Source: Lolium rigidum
Taxonomy: Eukaryota > Streptophyta > Magnoliopsida > Poales > Poaceae
NCBI RefSeq assembly: GCF_022539505.1
Contig: NC_061513.1
Coordinates: 181,876,017 to 181,940,016 of the forward strand
Direction: 5' to 3'
DNA: 64,000 bases
Position 1 is the stretch's first letter. Each line of letters begins with the position of its first letter. Of the stretch, positions 1 through 12,148 are shown piece by piece. The notes beneath the pieces were generated by a model that was not told the DNA's origin, did no database searches, and saw nothing but the letters and a program-made list of their open reading frames with translations. A program made the translations under genes and the position numbers.

Positions 1-72
1 TAGGGTGCAGCCTCAACAGGCTCGCAAAAACCCTATGTGGCTGTATGCTGGCGAGAAGGATGTTGACCGCCT

Positions 73-1667
73 TGATGGCGCGTGATGCACACGTCCGTTG
101 GGAACCCCAAGAGGAAGGTGTGATGCGCACAACAGTAAGTTTTCCCTCAGAAAGAAACCAAGGTTATCGAACCAGTAGGAGATGAAGGCCACGTGAAGGT
201 TGTTGGTGAAGGAGCGTAGTGCGGCGCAACACCAGGGATTCCGGCGCCAACGTGGAACCTGCACAACACAATCACAATACTTTGCCCCAACTTAACAGTG
301 AGGTTGTCAATCTCACCGGCTTGCTGTAAATAAATGATTAAACGTATGGTGTGGAGAATGATGTTTGTTTGCAAAGAACAACAGAGAACAATGATTGCAG
401 TAGATTGTATTTCAGATGTAAAAGAATGGACCGAGGTCCACAGTTCACTAGTGGTGTCTCTCCAATAAGATAAATAGCATGTTGGGTGAACAAATTACAG
501 TTGGGCAATTGACAAATAGAGAGGGCATAACAATGCACATACATATCATGATGACTACTATGAGTTTTACTTAGGGCATTACGATAAATAACATAGACCG
601 CTATCCAGCATGTATCTATGCCTAAAAAGTCCACCTTCGGGTTAGCATCCGCACCCCTTCCAGTATTAAGTTGCAAAGAACAGACAATTGCATTAAGTAC
701 TGTGCGTAATGTAAACAATACAAATATCCTTAGACAAAGCATCTTTTTTTTATCCCTAGTGGCAACAGCACATCCATAACCTTAGAACTTTCTATCACTA
801 TTCCAGATTCAATGGAGGCATGAACCCACTATCGAGCATAAATACTCCCTCTTGGAGTCACAAGTATCAACTTGGCCAGAGCCTCTACTAGCAACGGAGA
901 GCATGCAAGATCATAAACAACACATATATGATAGATCAATTAATCAACTTGACATAGTATTCCATATTCATCGGATCCCAACAAACACAACATGTAGCAT
1001 TACAAATAGATGATCTTGATCATGATAGGCAGCTCACATGATCTAAACATGATAGCACAAGAGGAGAAGACCATCTAGCTACTGCTATGGACCCATAGTC
1101 CAAGGATAAACTACTCACGCATCAATCCGGAGGCGGGCATGATGATGTAGAGTCCTCCGGTGATGATTCCCCTCTCCGGCAGGGTGCCGGAGGCGATCTC
1201 CTGAATCCCCAGAGATGGGATTGGCGGCGGCGGCGTCACAGTAACTTTTCTCGTATCGTGGCTCTCGGTACTAGGGTTTTCGCGACGGAGAGAATAAATA
1301 GGCGAAGGGGCAGAGTCGGGGACGCTCGAGGGGCCCACCCCACAGGGCGGCGCGGCCAGGGGTGGGGCCACACACCCCCTAGGGTGTGGCCGCCTCATCG
1401 CCCCTCTTCGTCTCCTCTTCGGACTTCTCGAAGGCTCCGTGCAAAATAAGACCGTGGGCTTTTGTTTCGTCCAATTCCGAGAATATTTCCTGTGTAGGAT
1501 TTCTGAAACCAAAAACAGCAGAAAACAGGAACTGGTGCTTCGGCATCTTGTTAATAGGTTAGTGCCGGAAAATGCATCAAAATGATGTAAAGTGTATACA
1601 AAACATGTGAGTATTGTCATAAAACTAGCATGGAACATAAGAATATAGATATGTTTGAGACGTATCA
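73..1667 (-). repeat. A1 3' LTR (1595 bp)
   Basis: On the minus strand it starts TGATACGTCTCAAAC and ends at 73 in CA. A minus-strand TATTTATT box lies at about 1293-1300. The purine-rich run AAGCTTGGGGATGC just outside (1668-1681) is the likely polypurine tract. Relative to the right LTR it keeps about 50 bp near 330-375 that the right copy has lost. Confidence 0.92.
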
Positions 1668-4293
1668 AGCATCCCCAAGCTTAGTTCCTACTTGCCCTCG
1701 AGTAGGTAAACGATAACAAGGATAATTTCTGAAGTGACATGCTACTATCATAATCTTGATCAATACTATTGTAAAGCATATGAGATGAATGAAGTGATTC
1801 AAAGCAATGGTAAAGATAATGACTAAACAACTGAATCATATAGCAAAGACTTTTCATGAATAGTACTTTCAAGACAAGCATCAATAAGTCTTGCATAAGA
1901 GTTAACTCATAAAGCAATAGATTCTTAATAGAAGGTTTTGAAGCAACACAAAGGAAGATATAAGTTTCAACAGTTGCTTTCAACTTCAACATGTATATCT
2001 CATGGATAATTGTCAACACAAAGTAATATGATGAATGCAAATAAGCAAGTATGTAAGAATCAATGCACACAGTTGACACAAGTGTTTGCTTCTAAGATAG
2101 AAAGAAGTAGGTAAACTAACTCAACATAAAGTAAAAGAAAAGCCCTTCGCAGAGGGAATCGGGGATTACTTATGTGCTAGAGCTTTTTATTTTGAAAACA
2201 TGGAAACAATTTTGTCAACGGTAGTAATAATTCATATGTGTTATGCATAAAACATCCTATAAGTTGCAAGCCTCATGCATCGAATACCAATAGTGCTCGC
2301 ACCTTGTCCTAATTAGCTCGGATTTCCACGGATTATCATTGCATTACATATGTTTCAACCAAGTGTCTCAAAGGGGTACCTCTATGCCACCTGTACAAAG
2401 GTCCAAGGAGATAAATCGCATTTGATTTCTCGATTTTGATAGATCTCAACTTGAGGACATCCATACCGGGACAACATAGAAAACAGATAATGGACTCCTC
2501 TTTAATGCTTAAGCATTCAACAACGGATAATATTCTCATAAGAGATTGAGGATTAATGTCCAAGCTGAAACTTCCACCATGATACATGGCTTTGGTTGGC
2601 GGCCCAATGTTCTTCTCTAACAATATGCATACTCAAACCATTTAATCATGACAAATCACCCTTACTTCAGACAAGACGAACATGCATAGCAACTCACATG
2701 ATATTCAACAAAGGTGTAACGGTTGATGGCGTCCCCGAAGCATGGTTACCGCTCAACAAGCAACTTATAAGAAATAAGATACATAAGCGACATATTCAAT
2801 ACCACAATAGTTTTTAAGCTATTTTCCCATGAGCTATGTATTGCAAAGACAAGGACTGAAATTTTAAAGGTAGCATGCAAGCAATTTACTTGGGATGGCA
2901 GAAAAATACCACATAGTAGGTAGTTATGGTGGACAAAAATGGCATAAGTTTTGGCTCAAGGTTTTGGATGCACAAGAAGCATTCCCTCTCAGTACAAGGC
3001 TTTGGCTAGCAAGGTTGTTTGAAGCAAACACAAGTATGAACCGGACAGCAAAACTTACATAAGAACATATTGCAAGCATTATAAGACTCTACACTGTCTC
3101 CTTGTTGTTCAAACACTTTTACCAGAAAATATCTAGACTTTAGAGAGACCAATCATGCAAACCAAATTTCAACAAGCTCTACGAGTAATTCTCCACTAAT
3201 AGGTTTAAACTACATGATGCAAGAGCTTAAACATCATCTATTTGAGAGCTCAAAACAATTGCCAAGTATCAAATTATTCAAGACCATATACCAATTACCA
3301 CATGAAGCATTTTCTGTTTCCAACCAAATAGCAATAAACGAAGCGGCTTTAAAGCTTTCGCCATGAACATTAAAAGTAAAACTAAGAACACCAGTGTTCA
3401 TATGAAACAGCGGAGCGTGTCTTTCTCCCACACAAGGAATGCTAGGATCCGAATTTATTCAAACATAAACAAAAATAAAAGCATACAGACGCTCCAAGTA
3501 AAGCACATAAGATGTGACGGAATAAAACTATAGTTTTACTAGAGGTGACCTGATAAGTTGTCGATGAAGAAGGGGATGCCTTGGGCATCCCCAAGCTTAG
3601 ATGCTTGAGTATTCTTGAAATATGCAGGGATGAACCACAGGGGCATCCCCAAGCTTAGACTTTTCACTCTTCTTGATCATATTATATCATCCTCCTCTCT
3701 TGACCCTTCAAAACTTCCTCCACACCAAACCCAAAACAATCTCATTAGAGGGTTAGTGCATAATCAAAAGTTCACATGTTCAGAGAGGAAACAATCATTC
3801 CCAACAATTCTGGACATTACCCAAGGCTACTGAAAGTTAATGGAGCAAAGAAATCCACTCAACACAGTAAAAGAGGCAATGTGAAATAAAAGGTAGAATC
3901 TATCAAAACAGAACAATCTGTAAAGACGATTTTTTTAGAGGCACTTAATATGCTCAGATGAAGAAGCTCAAATTGAATGAAAGTTGCGCACATATCTGAG
4001 GATTACTCATGAATTTTCGCAGATTTTTCTGAGTTTCCTATAAAGAGATCTACTCAAATTCGTGACAGCTAGAAATCTGTTTCTGCGCAGAAATCCAAAT
4101 CTAGTATCAACCTTACTATCAAAGACTTTACTTGGCACAACAATGCAATAAAGTAAAGATACAAAGGTATTGCTACTGTAGTAACAAGCACCTTGACTCA
4201 AATATAAAACAAAAATTGCAGAAATAAAATAATGGGTTGTCTCCCATAAGCGCTTTTCTTTAACGCCTTTCAGCTAGGCGCAGAAAGTGTAAA
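1668..4293 (-). other. A1 non-coding interior between ORF and 3' LTR
   Basis: About 2.6 kb with no supportable ORF. It is AT-rich and starts with a duplicated 'catccccaagcttag' motif (also near 3590 and 3643). The block aligns by eye with 58715-61231 in A3 and 38279-39774 in A2, so it is a conserved part of this family and not random flank. In an autonomous relative this is where pol would be expected. Confidence 0.8.
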
Positions 4294-5022
4294 TCAAGTA
4301 ATATCAAGAGAAGAAGCATCAACATCATAATTTTCCTTAAAAACACAACTTGTCGCAATAGGTATCTTAGATGCTCCATTGTCTAAATTTCCCATAGTAG
4401 TACTAAGGGTTTTATCAATTTTAAGCTTATAATGATTCTTTGGCTTAGGCATCTTAGGGACATACATGAACTTTTGCTCCTTACCCACATAAGCTTTCTC
4501 CTTAAACTTAAGAGAAGAAAAAGTTTAACCCAAGGTTCACATAGCTTCTTCAAGTTCACAAATCCTATGGGTTTGATTATCATGGATAGCACAAGTTTCT
4601 AAAACAGCAATTCTTTCATTAATTCCTCCTAGAGATTTATCAAGTTTATCAGTATTATCAAGTAATATTCCCAATTTAGTTTCAACACTTGGAAGATTTT
4701 TCTCTATGGCCTCCAACTTTTTCATGACATCCTCAAGAGAGATTTCAATTTTAACTTCATTAACAGGTGGTATTCCAACTAGACTCTCAATAATGCAACT
4801 AGCTTCTAAAGCAGGAGTTCCTAGGAAATTACCCCCCGCAAGAGTATCAAGAACATACATATTCCAGCTAGAGATACCAACATAAAAGTTCCTAAGGAGG
4901 ATAATAGTGGAGTGTTTCTCAGTGCACCTATGATGAGCACCACTAATTCTATACCAAGCATCTTTAAAACTTTCTCCCCCTTGTTGCTTAAATGAACGAA
5001 CTTCAACTTCAGGATTACTCAT
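4294..5022 (-). pseudogene. A1 gag-like ORF, N-terminally short, two stops
   Basis: From ATG at 5022 the frame reads MSNPEVEVRSFKQQ and continues with a stretch matching the middle of the A3 gag (AWxR...FYxG...LDxxAGGxF), then a Lys/Glu-rich coiled-coil-like segment ending ICELEEAM. Stops TGA and TAA follow, but the same frame continues to a proline/lysine segment and ends YDVDASSLDIT, the same C-terminus as the A3 ORF (YDVDASSLDNT). The protease present in A3 is therefore absent here, with gag running directly into the shared C-terminus. The usual gag N-terminal third is missing. Gag would form the particle; this copy cannot make a full protein. Confidence 0.7.
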
Positions 5023-5314
5023 TTTAGCAATAATAAAAATAAATAAAGCAAAACCGAATTAAATAAAGTAAAACAAGTAACTAATTTTTTGTATTTTTGA
5101 TATAAAGAAAGCAAACAAAACAGAAAATAAAATAAATCAAGACAATAAAAAAAGTAAAGAGATTGGATGTGAGAGACTCCCCTTGCAGCGTGTCTTGATC
5201 TCCCCGGCAACGGCGCCTGAAAACAGTTGCTGGCGTGCAGTTGACGTGGGAGTTAGAAATCTTTGTGGTGTAACTTTTCTTCAGGTCCCCGGCAACGGCG
5301 CCAGAAAACAGTCT
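5023..5314 (-). other. A1 leader with two tRNA-Asp-type primer sites
   Basis: AT-rich leader followed by two copies of ccccggcaacggcgcc, at 5202-5217 and 5287-5303. Only the inner-to-LTR copy (5287-5303) ends in the full ...gcgcca that pairs with the tRNA-Asp 3' end; the other ends gcgcct. The ~65 bp between them (cttgctggcg-type text and gtggtgtaacttttc) resembles LTR sequence of the related A2 family (around 37125-37185). Confidence 0.8.
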
Positions 5315-6852
5315 TGATGGCGCGTGATGCACACGTCCGTTGGGAACCCCAAGAGGAAGGTGTGATGCGCACAGCAGTAAGTTTTCCCCCAGAAAGAAAC
5401 CAAGGTTATCGAACCAGTAGGAGATGAAGGCCACGTGAAGGTTGTTGGTGAAGGAGTGTAGTGCAGCGCAACACCAGGGATTCCGGCGCCAACGTGGAAC
5501 CTGCACAACTTAATCACAATACTTTGCCCCAACTTAACAGTGAGGTTGTCAATCTCACCGGCTTGCTGAACAACAGAGAACAATGATTTGCAGTAGATTG
5601 TATTTCAGATGTAAAAGAATGGACCGGGGTCCACAGTTCACTAGTGGTGTCTCTCCAATAAGATAAATAGCATGTTGGGTGAACAAATTACAGTTGGGCA
5701 ATTGACAAATAGAGAGGGCATAACAATGCACATACATATCATGATGACTACTATGAGTTTTACTTAGGGTATTACGACAAATAACATAGACCGCTATCCA
5801 GCATGCATCTATGCCTAAAAAGTCCACCTTCGGGTTAGCATCCGCACCCCTTCCAGTATTAAGTTGCAAACAACAGACAATTGCATTAAGTACTGTGCAT
5901 AATGTAAACAATACAAATATCCTTAGACAAAGCATCGTTGTTTTATCCCTAGTGGCAACAGCACATCCATAACCTTAGAACTTTCTGTCACTGTCCCAGA
6001 TTCAATGGAGGCATGAACCCACTATCGAGCATAAATACTACCTCTTGGAGTCACAAGTATCAACTTGGACAGAGCTTCTACTAGCAACGGAGAGCATGCA
6101 AGATCATAAACAACACATATATGATAGATCAATTAATAAACTTGACATAGTATTCCATATTCATCGGATACCAACAAACACAACATGTAGCATTACAAAT
6201 AGATGATCTTGATCATGATAGGCAGCTCACAGGATCTAAACATGATAGCACAAGAGGAGAAGACAACCATCTAGCTACTGCTATGGACCCATAGTCCAAG
6301 GATGAACTACTCGCGCATCAATCCATAGGTGGGCATGATGATGTAGAGTCCTCCGGTGATGATTCTCCTCTCCGGCAGGGTGCCGGAGGCGATCTCTTGA
6401 ATCCCCCAAGATGGGATTGGCGGCGGCGGCGTCACAGTAACTTTTCTCGTATCGTGGCTCTCGATACTAGGGTTTTCGCGACGGAGAGAATAAATAGGCG
6501 AAGGGGCAGAGTCGGGGGACGCTCGAGGGGCCCACCCCACAGGGCGGCGTGGCCAGGGGTGGGGCCGCGCCCCTCTAGGGTGTGGCCACCTCGTCGCCCC
6601 TCTTCGTCTCCTCTTCGGACTTCTGGAAGGCTCCGTGCAAAATAAGACCGTGGGCTTTTGTTTCGTCCAATTCCGAGAATATTTCCTGTGTAGGATTTCT
6701 GAAACCAAAAACAACAGAAAACAGGAACTGGCGCTTCGGCATCTTGTTAATAGGTTAGTGCCGGAAAATGCATCAAAATGATGTAACATGTGAGTATTGT
6801 CATAAAACTAGCATGGAACATAAGAAATAATAGATACGTTTGAGACGTATCA
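5315..6852 (-). repeat. A1 5' LTR (1538 bp)
   Basis: Starts TGATGG (plus strand) at 5315 and ends CGTATCA at 6852, followed by the duplication cgcct. It is the 5' LTR because the primer site abuts its left edge. It lacks about 50 bp present in the left LTR around 328-375, and otherwise the two are closely similar. ORFs in it are repeats of LTR text in several places in the window and are not genes. Confidence 0.92.
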
Positions 6853-8678
6853 CGCCTCTCCAAAGATCTCTCCGTGAAGGACATGGAGAAGCTTGTTCGG
6901 CGTGTTTCGTCGTTGAGCAAGAAAGATCCAGTGCCAACCTCCTGCCGCGTGGAGCCATATAGTGGTGCCCACGCTCTTCCCCAAGTAAGTAAACCCGCCT
7001 CTCGAGATTTTGTATTTCCTACATCGCTTATCTTGCTTTCTTGACTTGGATTGAAACTTCGACTGCTATCTTGTTATTTTGTTGTTGACCTCTGTCCTCA
7101 ACTTTCTCTTGCTATTGTTTTTTCCTTTTTCAGAACCACCAAGTCACTTCCTCCTTGCCTCCCTTACCTGAAGGTGGGGACGTTGATGATCGAGACATCG
7201 TTACCGACGATGCACAGGGTACTTCTCGCCCTGAGAGTGAAACCGCTGGATCTCACAAATCCGCGGGTTCCTCTGAAAGAGAAACTGAATTAGAGGCTAC
7301 CGAGTCAGCGCACTCTCTCCCTTCCGCTGTTTCCCACCGGAGCAAGAGGAAGAGGGGTGATGTCGAAGATTCCGGCAACTCCAAGGCCGGCGGATCGCCT
7401 GCCGAAAAAACTGCTCCTGAGGAGGAGGAAGAAGCCTTCAATCCTTACGTGGACGCCCTCGTTAGCTCATAAGATGCCCTGCCTCCTTTTTTTCTTTTTG
7501 GCCTACTACTTGTGCATTTTCTCATAATATTTTTGGTGGACAGTGACGAAGAAGAATAACCTGTCGCCAATGTGACTGCTCCCACGAGCACGTCGCAAAC
7601 TTTGGTTCTTTCGGAAACTCGTCGTGCTGCGGAGGAAACTTCTCCTCCTCAACAAAATCTAGAAGCGTCGACTCCTGCCACCAGCCCCCGAGCCCCCTCG
7701 CCGAAGAGGGCGAGGGTTGAACTTGGCAAAGAACCGGCCCTCTTAACCGGGAGTTCGACGACTGCTCCTTTGGATGACGTAAGTATCCTTACAACTATTT
7801 TTCCTTCTGTCTGGTTTTTCTCCTCTTAACCTTTTCTCGAAACTTTTCTTTTTTAATCAGCCTCTTATGAATCATTTCATCCACCTTGGTACTCAATTCA
7901 TTGGGTACCGTGACACTGTTGACAATTTAAAAGGTACACCATTCTATTGTCTTTATTTTTCACGCACTGATCGATTTGTTGATGTATATCTTATTTTGAC
8001 CTTGTTCCTTTCTTCCAGAGGCTCTCGCCAAAGCTAACAAGCGGGCCGATGACTTCGCCAGTAGGCTTGAAAAAAGCGAAAAAGCTCGCGAGAAGGCCGA
8101 ACAAGATGCTGCCTCTGTTGGAGAACTTCGGAAGAGACTCCATCAAGCTGAGACTACCTTAAGCGAGAACATATCTCAACACACTGCTCGCGAGGAAGAT
8201 GTCACTGGCTGCCTGGAGTCGCAGAATCGGTGCTTTGTTAGTAAGTTAACTAATCCCTTTCTTCAGATTCCTTCCAAGAGTAGCTCTTCCGTTATATGCT
8301 AATCACCCGAAATTCGCTTCAGCAGGAAAGATGGTTCAAGACTTTGAACTCGCAAGGCCTGAAGGGGATCGTCTTCTCGACGCCCTTTCTCTCCTTGAGA
8401 TTCACGGGGACCTGGCGCGCTGCAGTATTACGGATGCACGAACTGCCTTCACACGCCTTTTTCCCTATTTCTTCCCGAAGAAAAGCGCGCCTGAACCCTT
8501 CGCTGATCTTGCGAAGTCTTATATTACCGAAGAAGATCTTGGGCTAGCTTTTCGACAAGAGAACCTGAAGATTGGTATCGAGGGCACCATAGATTTGGTT
8601 GCCGAGAGCCAGCAAAGCGTCGACTGGGCGAAGGCTGGCGAGACGAAGAAGATCGGCAAGGAAAGGTGGCAAACTTTG

Positions 8679-10453
8679 TGTTGGAGATATGCCCAAGAGG
8701 CAATAATAAAAGTGGTTATTATATATCTTTATGTTTATGATAAATGTTTATATACCATGCTATAATTGTATTAACCGAAACATTGATACATGTGTGATAT
8801 GTAAACAACAAAGAAGTCCCTAGTAAGCCTCTTAACTAGCTTGTTGATTAATAGATGATTAGTTTCATAATCATGAACATTGGATGTTATTAATAACAAG
8901 GTTATATCATTATATGAATGATGTAATGGACACACCCAATTAAGCGTAGCATAAGATCACGTCATTAAGTTTTTTGCTATAAGCTTTCGATACATAGTTA
9001 CCTAGTCCTTTCGACCATGAGATCATATAAATCACTTATACCGGAAAGGTACTTTGATTACATCAAACGCCACTGCGTAAATGGGTGGTTATAAAGGTGG
9101 GATTAAGTATCCGGAAAGTATGAGTTGAGGCATATGGATCAACGAGTGGGATTTGTCCATCCCGATGACGGATAGATATACTCTGGGCCGTCTCGGTGGA
9201 ATGTCGTCTAATGTCTTGCAAGCATATGAATAAGTTCATAAGAGACCACATACCACGGTACGAGTAAAAGAGTACTTGTCAGGAGACGAGGTTGAACAAG
9301 GTATAGAGTGATACCGATGATCAAACCTCGGACAAGTAAAATATCGCGTGACAAAGGGAATTGGTATCATATGTGAATGGTTCATTCGATCACTAAGTCA
9401 TCGTTGAATATGTGGGAGCCATTATGGATCTCCAGATCCCGCTATTGGTTATTGGTCGGAGAGAGTTCTCACCCATGTCCACATAGTTCACGAACCGTAG
9501 GGTGACACACTTAAGGTTTGATGTTTTAATAGTAGAACTTGAATATGGAATGGAGTTCGAAATATTGTTCGGAGTCTCGGATGGGATCCCAGACATCACG
9601 AGGATTTCCGGAATGGTCCGGAGAATAAGATTCATATATTGGAAGTCATATTCCAAGTTTGGAAATGATCCGGTGTATTTATGGAAGGTTCTAGAAGGTT
9701 CTAGAAAAGTCCGGAAGAAATCACTAAGGAAGGAGGAGTCCCGGAGGGACTCCACCTCCCCATGGCCGGCCAACCCTAGAGGGGAGTCCAAGGTGGACTC
9801 CACCAAGGGGGCCGGCCACCCCCCTTCATGGAAGGGTGGGAATCCCACTTGGGTGGGAGTCCCACCTTGGGTAGGTTTCCCTACTACATGGAAGGTTTTG
9901 GGTTGGGGTCTTATTCGAAGACTTGTAGTCCAATACTTGGGGATCCACCTATATAATGAGGGGCATAGGGGAGGGGGCCGGACACCACAAGCCACCAAGC
10001 TGGCCGCACCCCTTGAGGCCGGCCACCCCCTCTCCCAAACCCTAGCCGCCCCCTCTCTCCTCCACCTCTCCCGCACGCTTAGCGAAGCTCCGCCGGAGTT
10101 CTCCATCGCCACTGCCACCATGCCGTCGTGCTGCCGGATTCAAGGAGGAGCTACTACTTCCGCTGCCCGCTGGAACGGGGAGAAGGACGTCGTCTTCATC
10201 AACACCGAACGTGTGACCGAGTACGGAGGTGCTGCCCGATCGTGGCACCGTGATCAAGATCTTCTACGCGCTTTTGCAAGCGGCAAGTGATCGTCTACCG
10301 CAGCAACAAGAGCCTCATCTTGTAGGCTTTGGAAATCTTCAAGGGTGAGTCTCGATCATCTCCTTGTTGCTCCCATCTTCTAGATTGCATCTTGGCTTGC
10401 TTTGCGTTCTCGCGGTAGGAAATTTTTTGTTTTCTATGCAACGTATCCCTACA
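8679..10453 (+). mobile_element. Solo LTR of an Angela/BARE/WIS-like Ty1-copia element (1775 bp)
   Basis: Begins TGTTGGAGATATGCCC and ends ATCCCTACA, flanked by the 5-bp duplication ctttg (8674-8678 and 10454-10458). The start, the 'gggatttgtc' and 'gtgggagcc' landmarks and the length match the Angela/BARE LTR as I know it. A TATATAATG box lies near 9949-9958. No internal domain is present, so this is the product of LTR-LTR recombination. It interrupts the last exon of the T1 antisense gene, which rejoins in frame across it. The 262-codon ORF at 9502-10290 lies wholly inside and is not a gene. Confidence 0.93.
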
Positions 10454-10736
10454 CTTTGATCAAGGCAGCCAAGCCGCATTCGAAGAAGATCCTCTCCTTC
10501 CTCGGATACAAGCCAGCTACTCCTTCTAGTTCTGCTAAGCCGGAGGTCAAGTAGACCATCCTGTCTTTGTTTTTTCTTTTTTCTGTCTCTTTTGATGTTG
10601 TCGTCTTAGCACTGTCTTGCGACAGCTTGCCATTGGTTCAATAGGAACCTTTTCCTTGTAATGAACGTGTAAATATCCGAATGATCAATGAAATGCTATT
10701 TTGCGAAGTGATTGATGTCAGAATTTTTCTCTCCAG

Positions 10737-11730
10737 TTGGTTTTTGACAACTATACCGCGATACCTCGTTCCTCGGATGCTCTGCCCGCTTCCTCCTACT
10801 CGAGAAAAACTTCCGCTGATGATTTCGTCGAAGATTCATCGAATGCTGATCTGGTACAAGATTTGAATGAACTTCGACAGCAACTCTAGTCGATGAAGAA
10901 ACAAGCACTCGTTGTAATGGAACAATCTCGAAAATCGTCAGAGAGGGAGGAAAATGCTCTTCAACAGGCCCAGGAAGCCTTAGCTTTAAAGGAGGCTGCG
11001 GTTACCGAAGCTACACAAGCTACTGCGTGAGAAGATTATATGCTGCAATTGAGGACTGATGCTAGCCTGGATATGGCAGGTATGCTTCGTGAGTTTGAAC
11101 TTGTCTACTTTATTTTCCTTACTTTCCATGTCTCACTGATGCTTCCGCTGAATAGGTTCTTTTCTGGATGCTGACGCTGAAGACCAACGAGTTGAAGCCA
11201 GGTCAAATGTGCTTATCAAACTTGCTATGGACCATGGCTCTAATTTTTGGGCCACGCCTGATCGTACCCGACAAATCGTCAGATTTCAAGATTGCACAAG
11301 TCAGGTCCGCGATTTTCTTGAGTTCTGCACAAGGACGCTAGCCCTGGTTTACAACACCATGTTTCCTCGCAACTCCCCGTCAAAGACTCTTCCTGGCCTG
11401 ATGAACAAATTCCGGGATGCTCCTCGAATCCACGAGTTTGTGAAGGCCCAATTGACTGCTGGAGCAAGGTTTGCCATGATCATGTTGCAGGTCTGCTATT
11501 CGAAGTTACATATGACCAAAATTGTCGAAAGGTGTCAAGCCAAACTAACGAGAAGGAGGAGGAATATCGACAAAATCAACGATGCTATAACCCCTGTAGC
11601 TGAGGAAATGATGGATGAATTACTTCGACTGGATGTTAAATTCTTCGTGAAGGGTAGTTATGCTGAGCATAGGAGTAGTACTGCTGACAATGAGAGAGTA
11701 AACATAGACGACCTAATAGGTGATGGCTGA
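10737..11730 (+). pseudogene. T1 antisense ORF 2: coiled-coil-like gene remnant
   Basis: Two exons: 10737-11079 after a ctccag acceptor, and 11156-11730, joined in phase across a gtatgc...aatag intron (MA then GSFLDAD). Exon 1 is Gln/Glu/Ala-rich and coiled-coil-like, with in-frame stops at 10887-10889 and 11028-11030. Exon 2 is open to the stop and contains NVLIKLAMDHGSNFW and ends VNIDDLIGDG. It follows the first antisense gene by about 180 bp, and both have the same general build (charged coil, then a compact C-terminal exon), so it may be a diverged duplicate. Its first exons are missing or unrecognised. Function unknown. Confidence 0.55.
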
Positions 11731-12148
11731 AAGTTTCTTTCTTTCTTGTCGAATTTTTCTCGATAGTGAAAATCTGTGTATTGTAAGCACTATTGTAAAA
11801 CAACTTATACGTTTTTTCTTTCATCGAGCCCCCGAGCTTTTTTGTTGGCCGATCTTTTTATCTTTATTGGTTTGCGAGGTGTTTTGAACCAAGGCAAATA
11901 GCTTGTACACTATATATTTGTGGAGATTTATATATATATATATTGTTTTTGCGGGTTGCAAGCCCCCGAGCATGTCGAAGAAAAAAGATGTATATCACCA
12001 ATATCTTTATTATATTGTAGCACCGCGAGTCCGCCTCATTAAAAACCTTCCAGCCCCACTCGGTGCCCTGAAAGGAAAAGAGTGCGTCTGAAAACTCGCG
12101 GGCGTTTCAGTACAATGTATGCTTACATGCATGTTTCTATATTGACTT
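11731..12148. other. T1 convergent spacer between antisense ORF 2 and pol
   Basis: No ORF. The plus-strand antisense gene and the minus-strand pol end facing each other here. It contains a short (TA)n run near 11930-11942 and two copies of 'cccccgagc' (about 11828 and 11964), which may be UTR remnants. No clear terminator motif can be named. Confidence 0.5.

Larger units (their letters stand above)
73..6852 (-). mobile_element. A1: non-autonomous Athila-like (Sabrina/WHAM-type) Gypsy element
   Basis: Two LTRs (73-1667 and 5315-6852) begin TG and end CA, and the element is flanked by the exact 5-bp duplication cgcct (68-72 and 6853-6857). A primer site matching the 3' end of tRNA-Asp (5287-5303) lies beside the right LTR, so the element reads on the minus strand. 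The interior holds one broken gag-like ORF (4294-5022) and about 2.6 kb of non-coding DNA. There is no protease, RT, RNase H or integrase. It inserted into a coding exon of the T1 antisense gene. The family name is from memory; the Athila-group assignment rests on the LTR termini, PBS and gag. Confidence 0.9.
1..10554 (+). pseudogene. T1 antisense ORF 1: spliced gypsy-type-transposon-like (Transposase_28) gene, interrupted twice
   Basis: Joining 2-72 to 6858 across element A1 gives an open frame containing DMEKLVRRVSSLSKK, the style of the end of the 'putative gypsy type transposon' domain (PF04195). Exons I infer: to 6984; 7134-7468; 7544-7778; 7861-7933; 8019-8240; 8326-8678 continued at 10459-10554. 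Phases agree at the joins I checked, and the exon broken by the Angela-like LTR rejoins in frame (WQTL then IKAAK) to a stop at 10552. The middle is Ser/Glu-rich with a basic patch (RSKRKR), followed by a charged coiled-coil-like stretch. Damage is slight: the donor at 7469 reads AT instead of GT, and a TAA lies at 7557-7559. It is antisense to pol. Function unknown. Confidence 0.75.

Noticed and set aside
1111..1668. 185-codon minus-strand ORF, with relatives at 6307-6789, 37873-38247 and 58156-58683
   Set aside because: Present in every LTR of the family, crosses the promoter box and varies by frameshifts; LTR sequence and not a gene.
5287..5303. tRNA-Asp gene
   Set aside because: Only the 3' 17 bases of the tRNA are matched, beside an LTR: a primer-binding site, not a tRNA gene. 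Same at 63567-63583.
9502..10290. 262-codon plus-strand ORF
   Set aside because: Lies wholly within the Angela-like solo LTR between proven target duplications, starts in LTR promoter-proximal text and has no domain.
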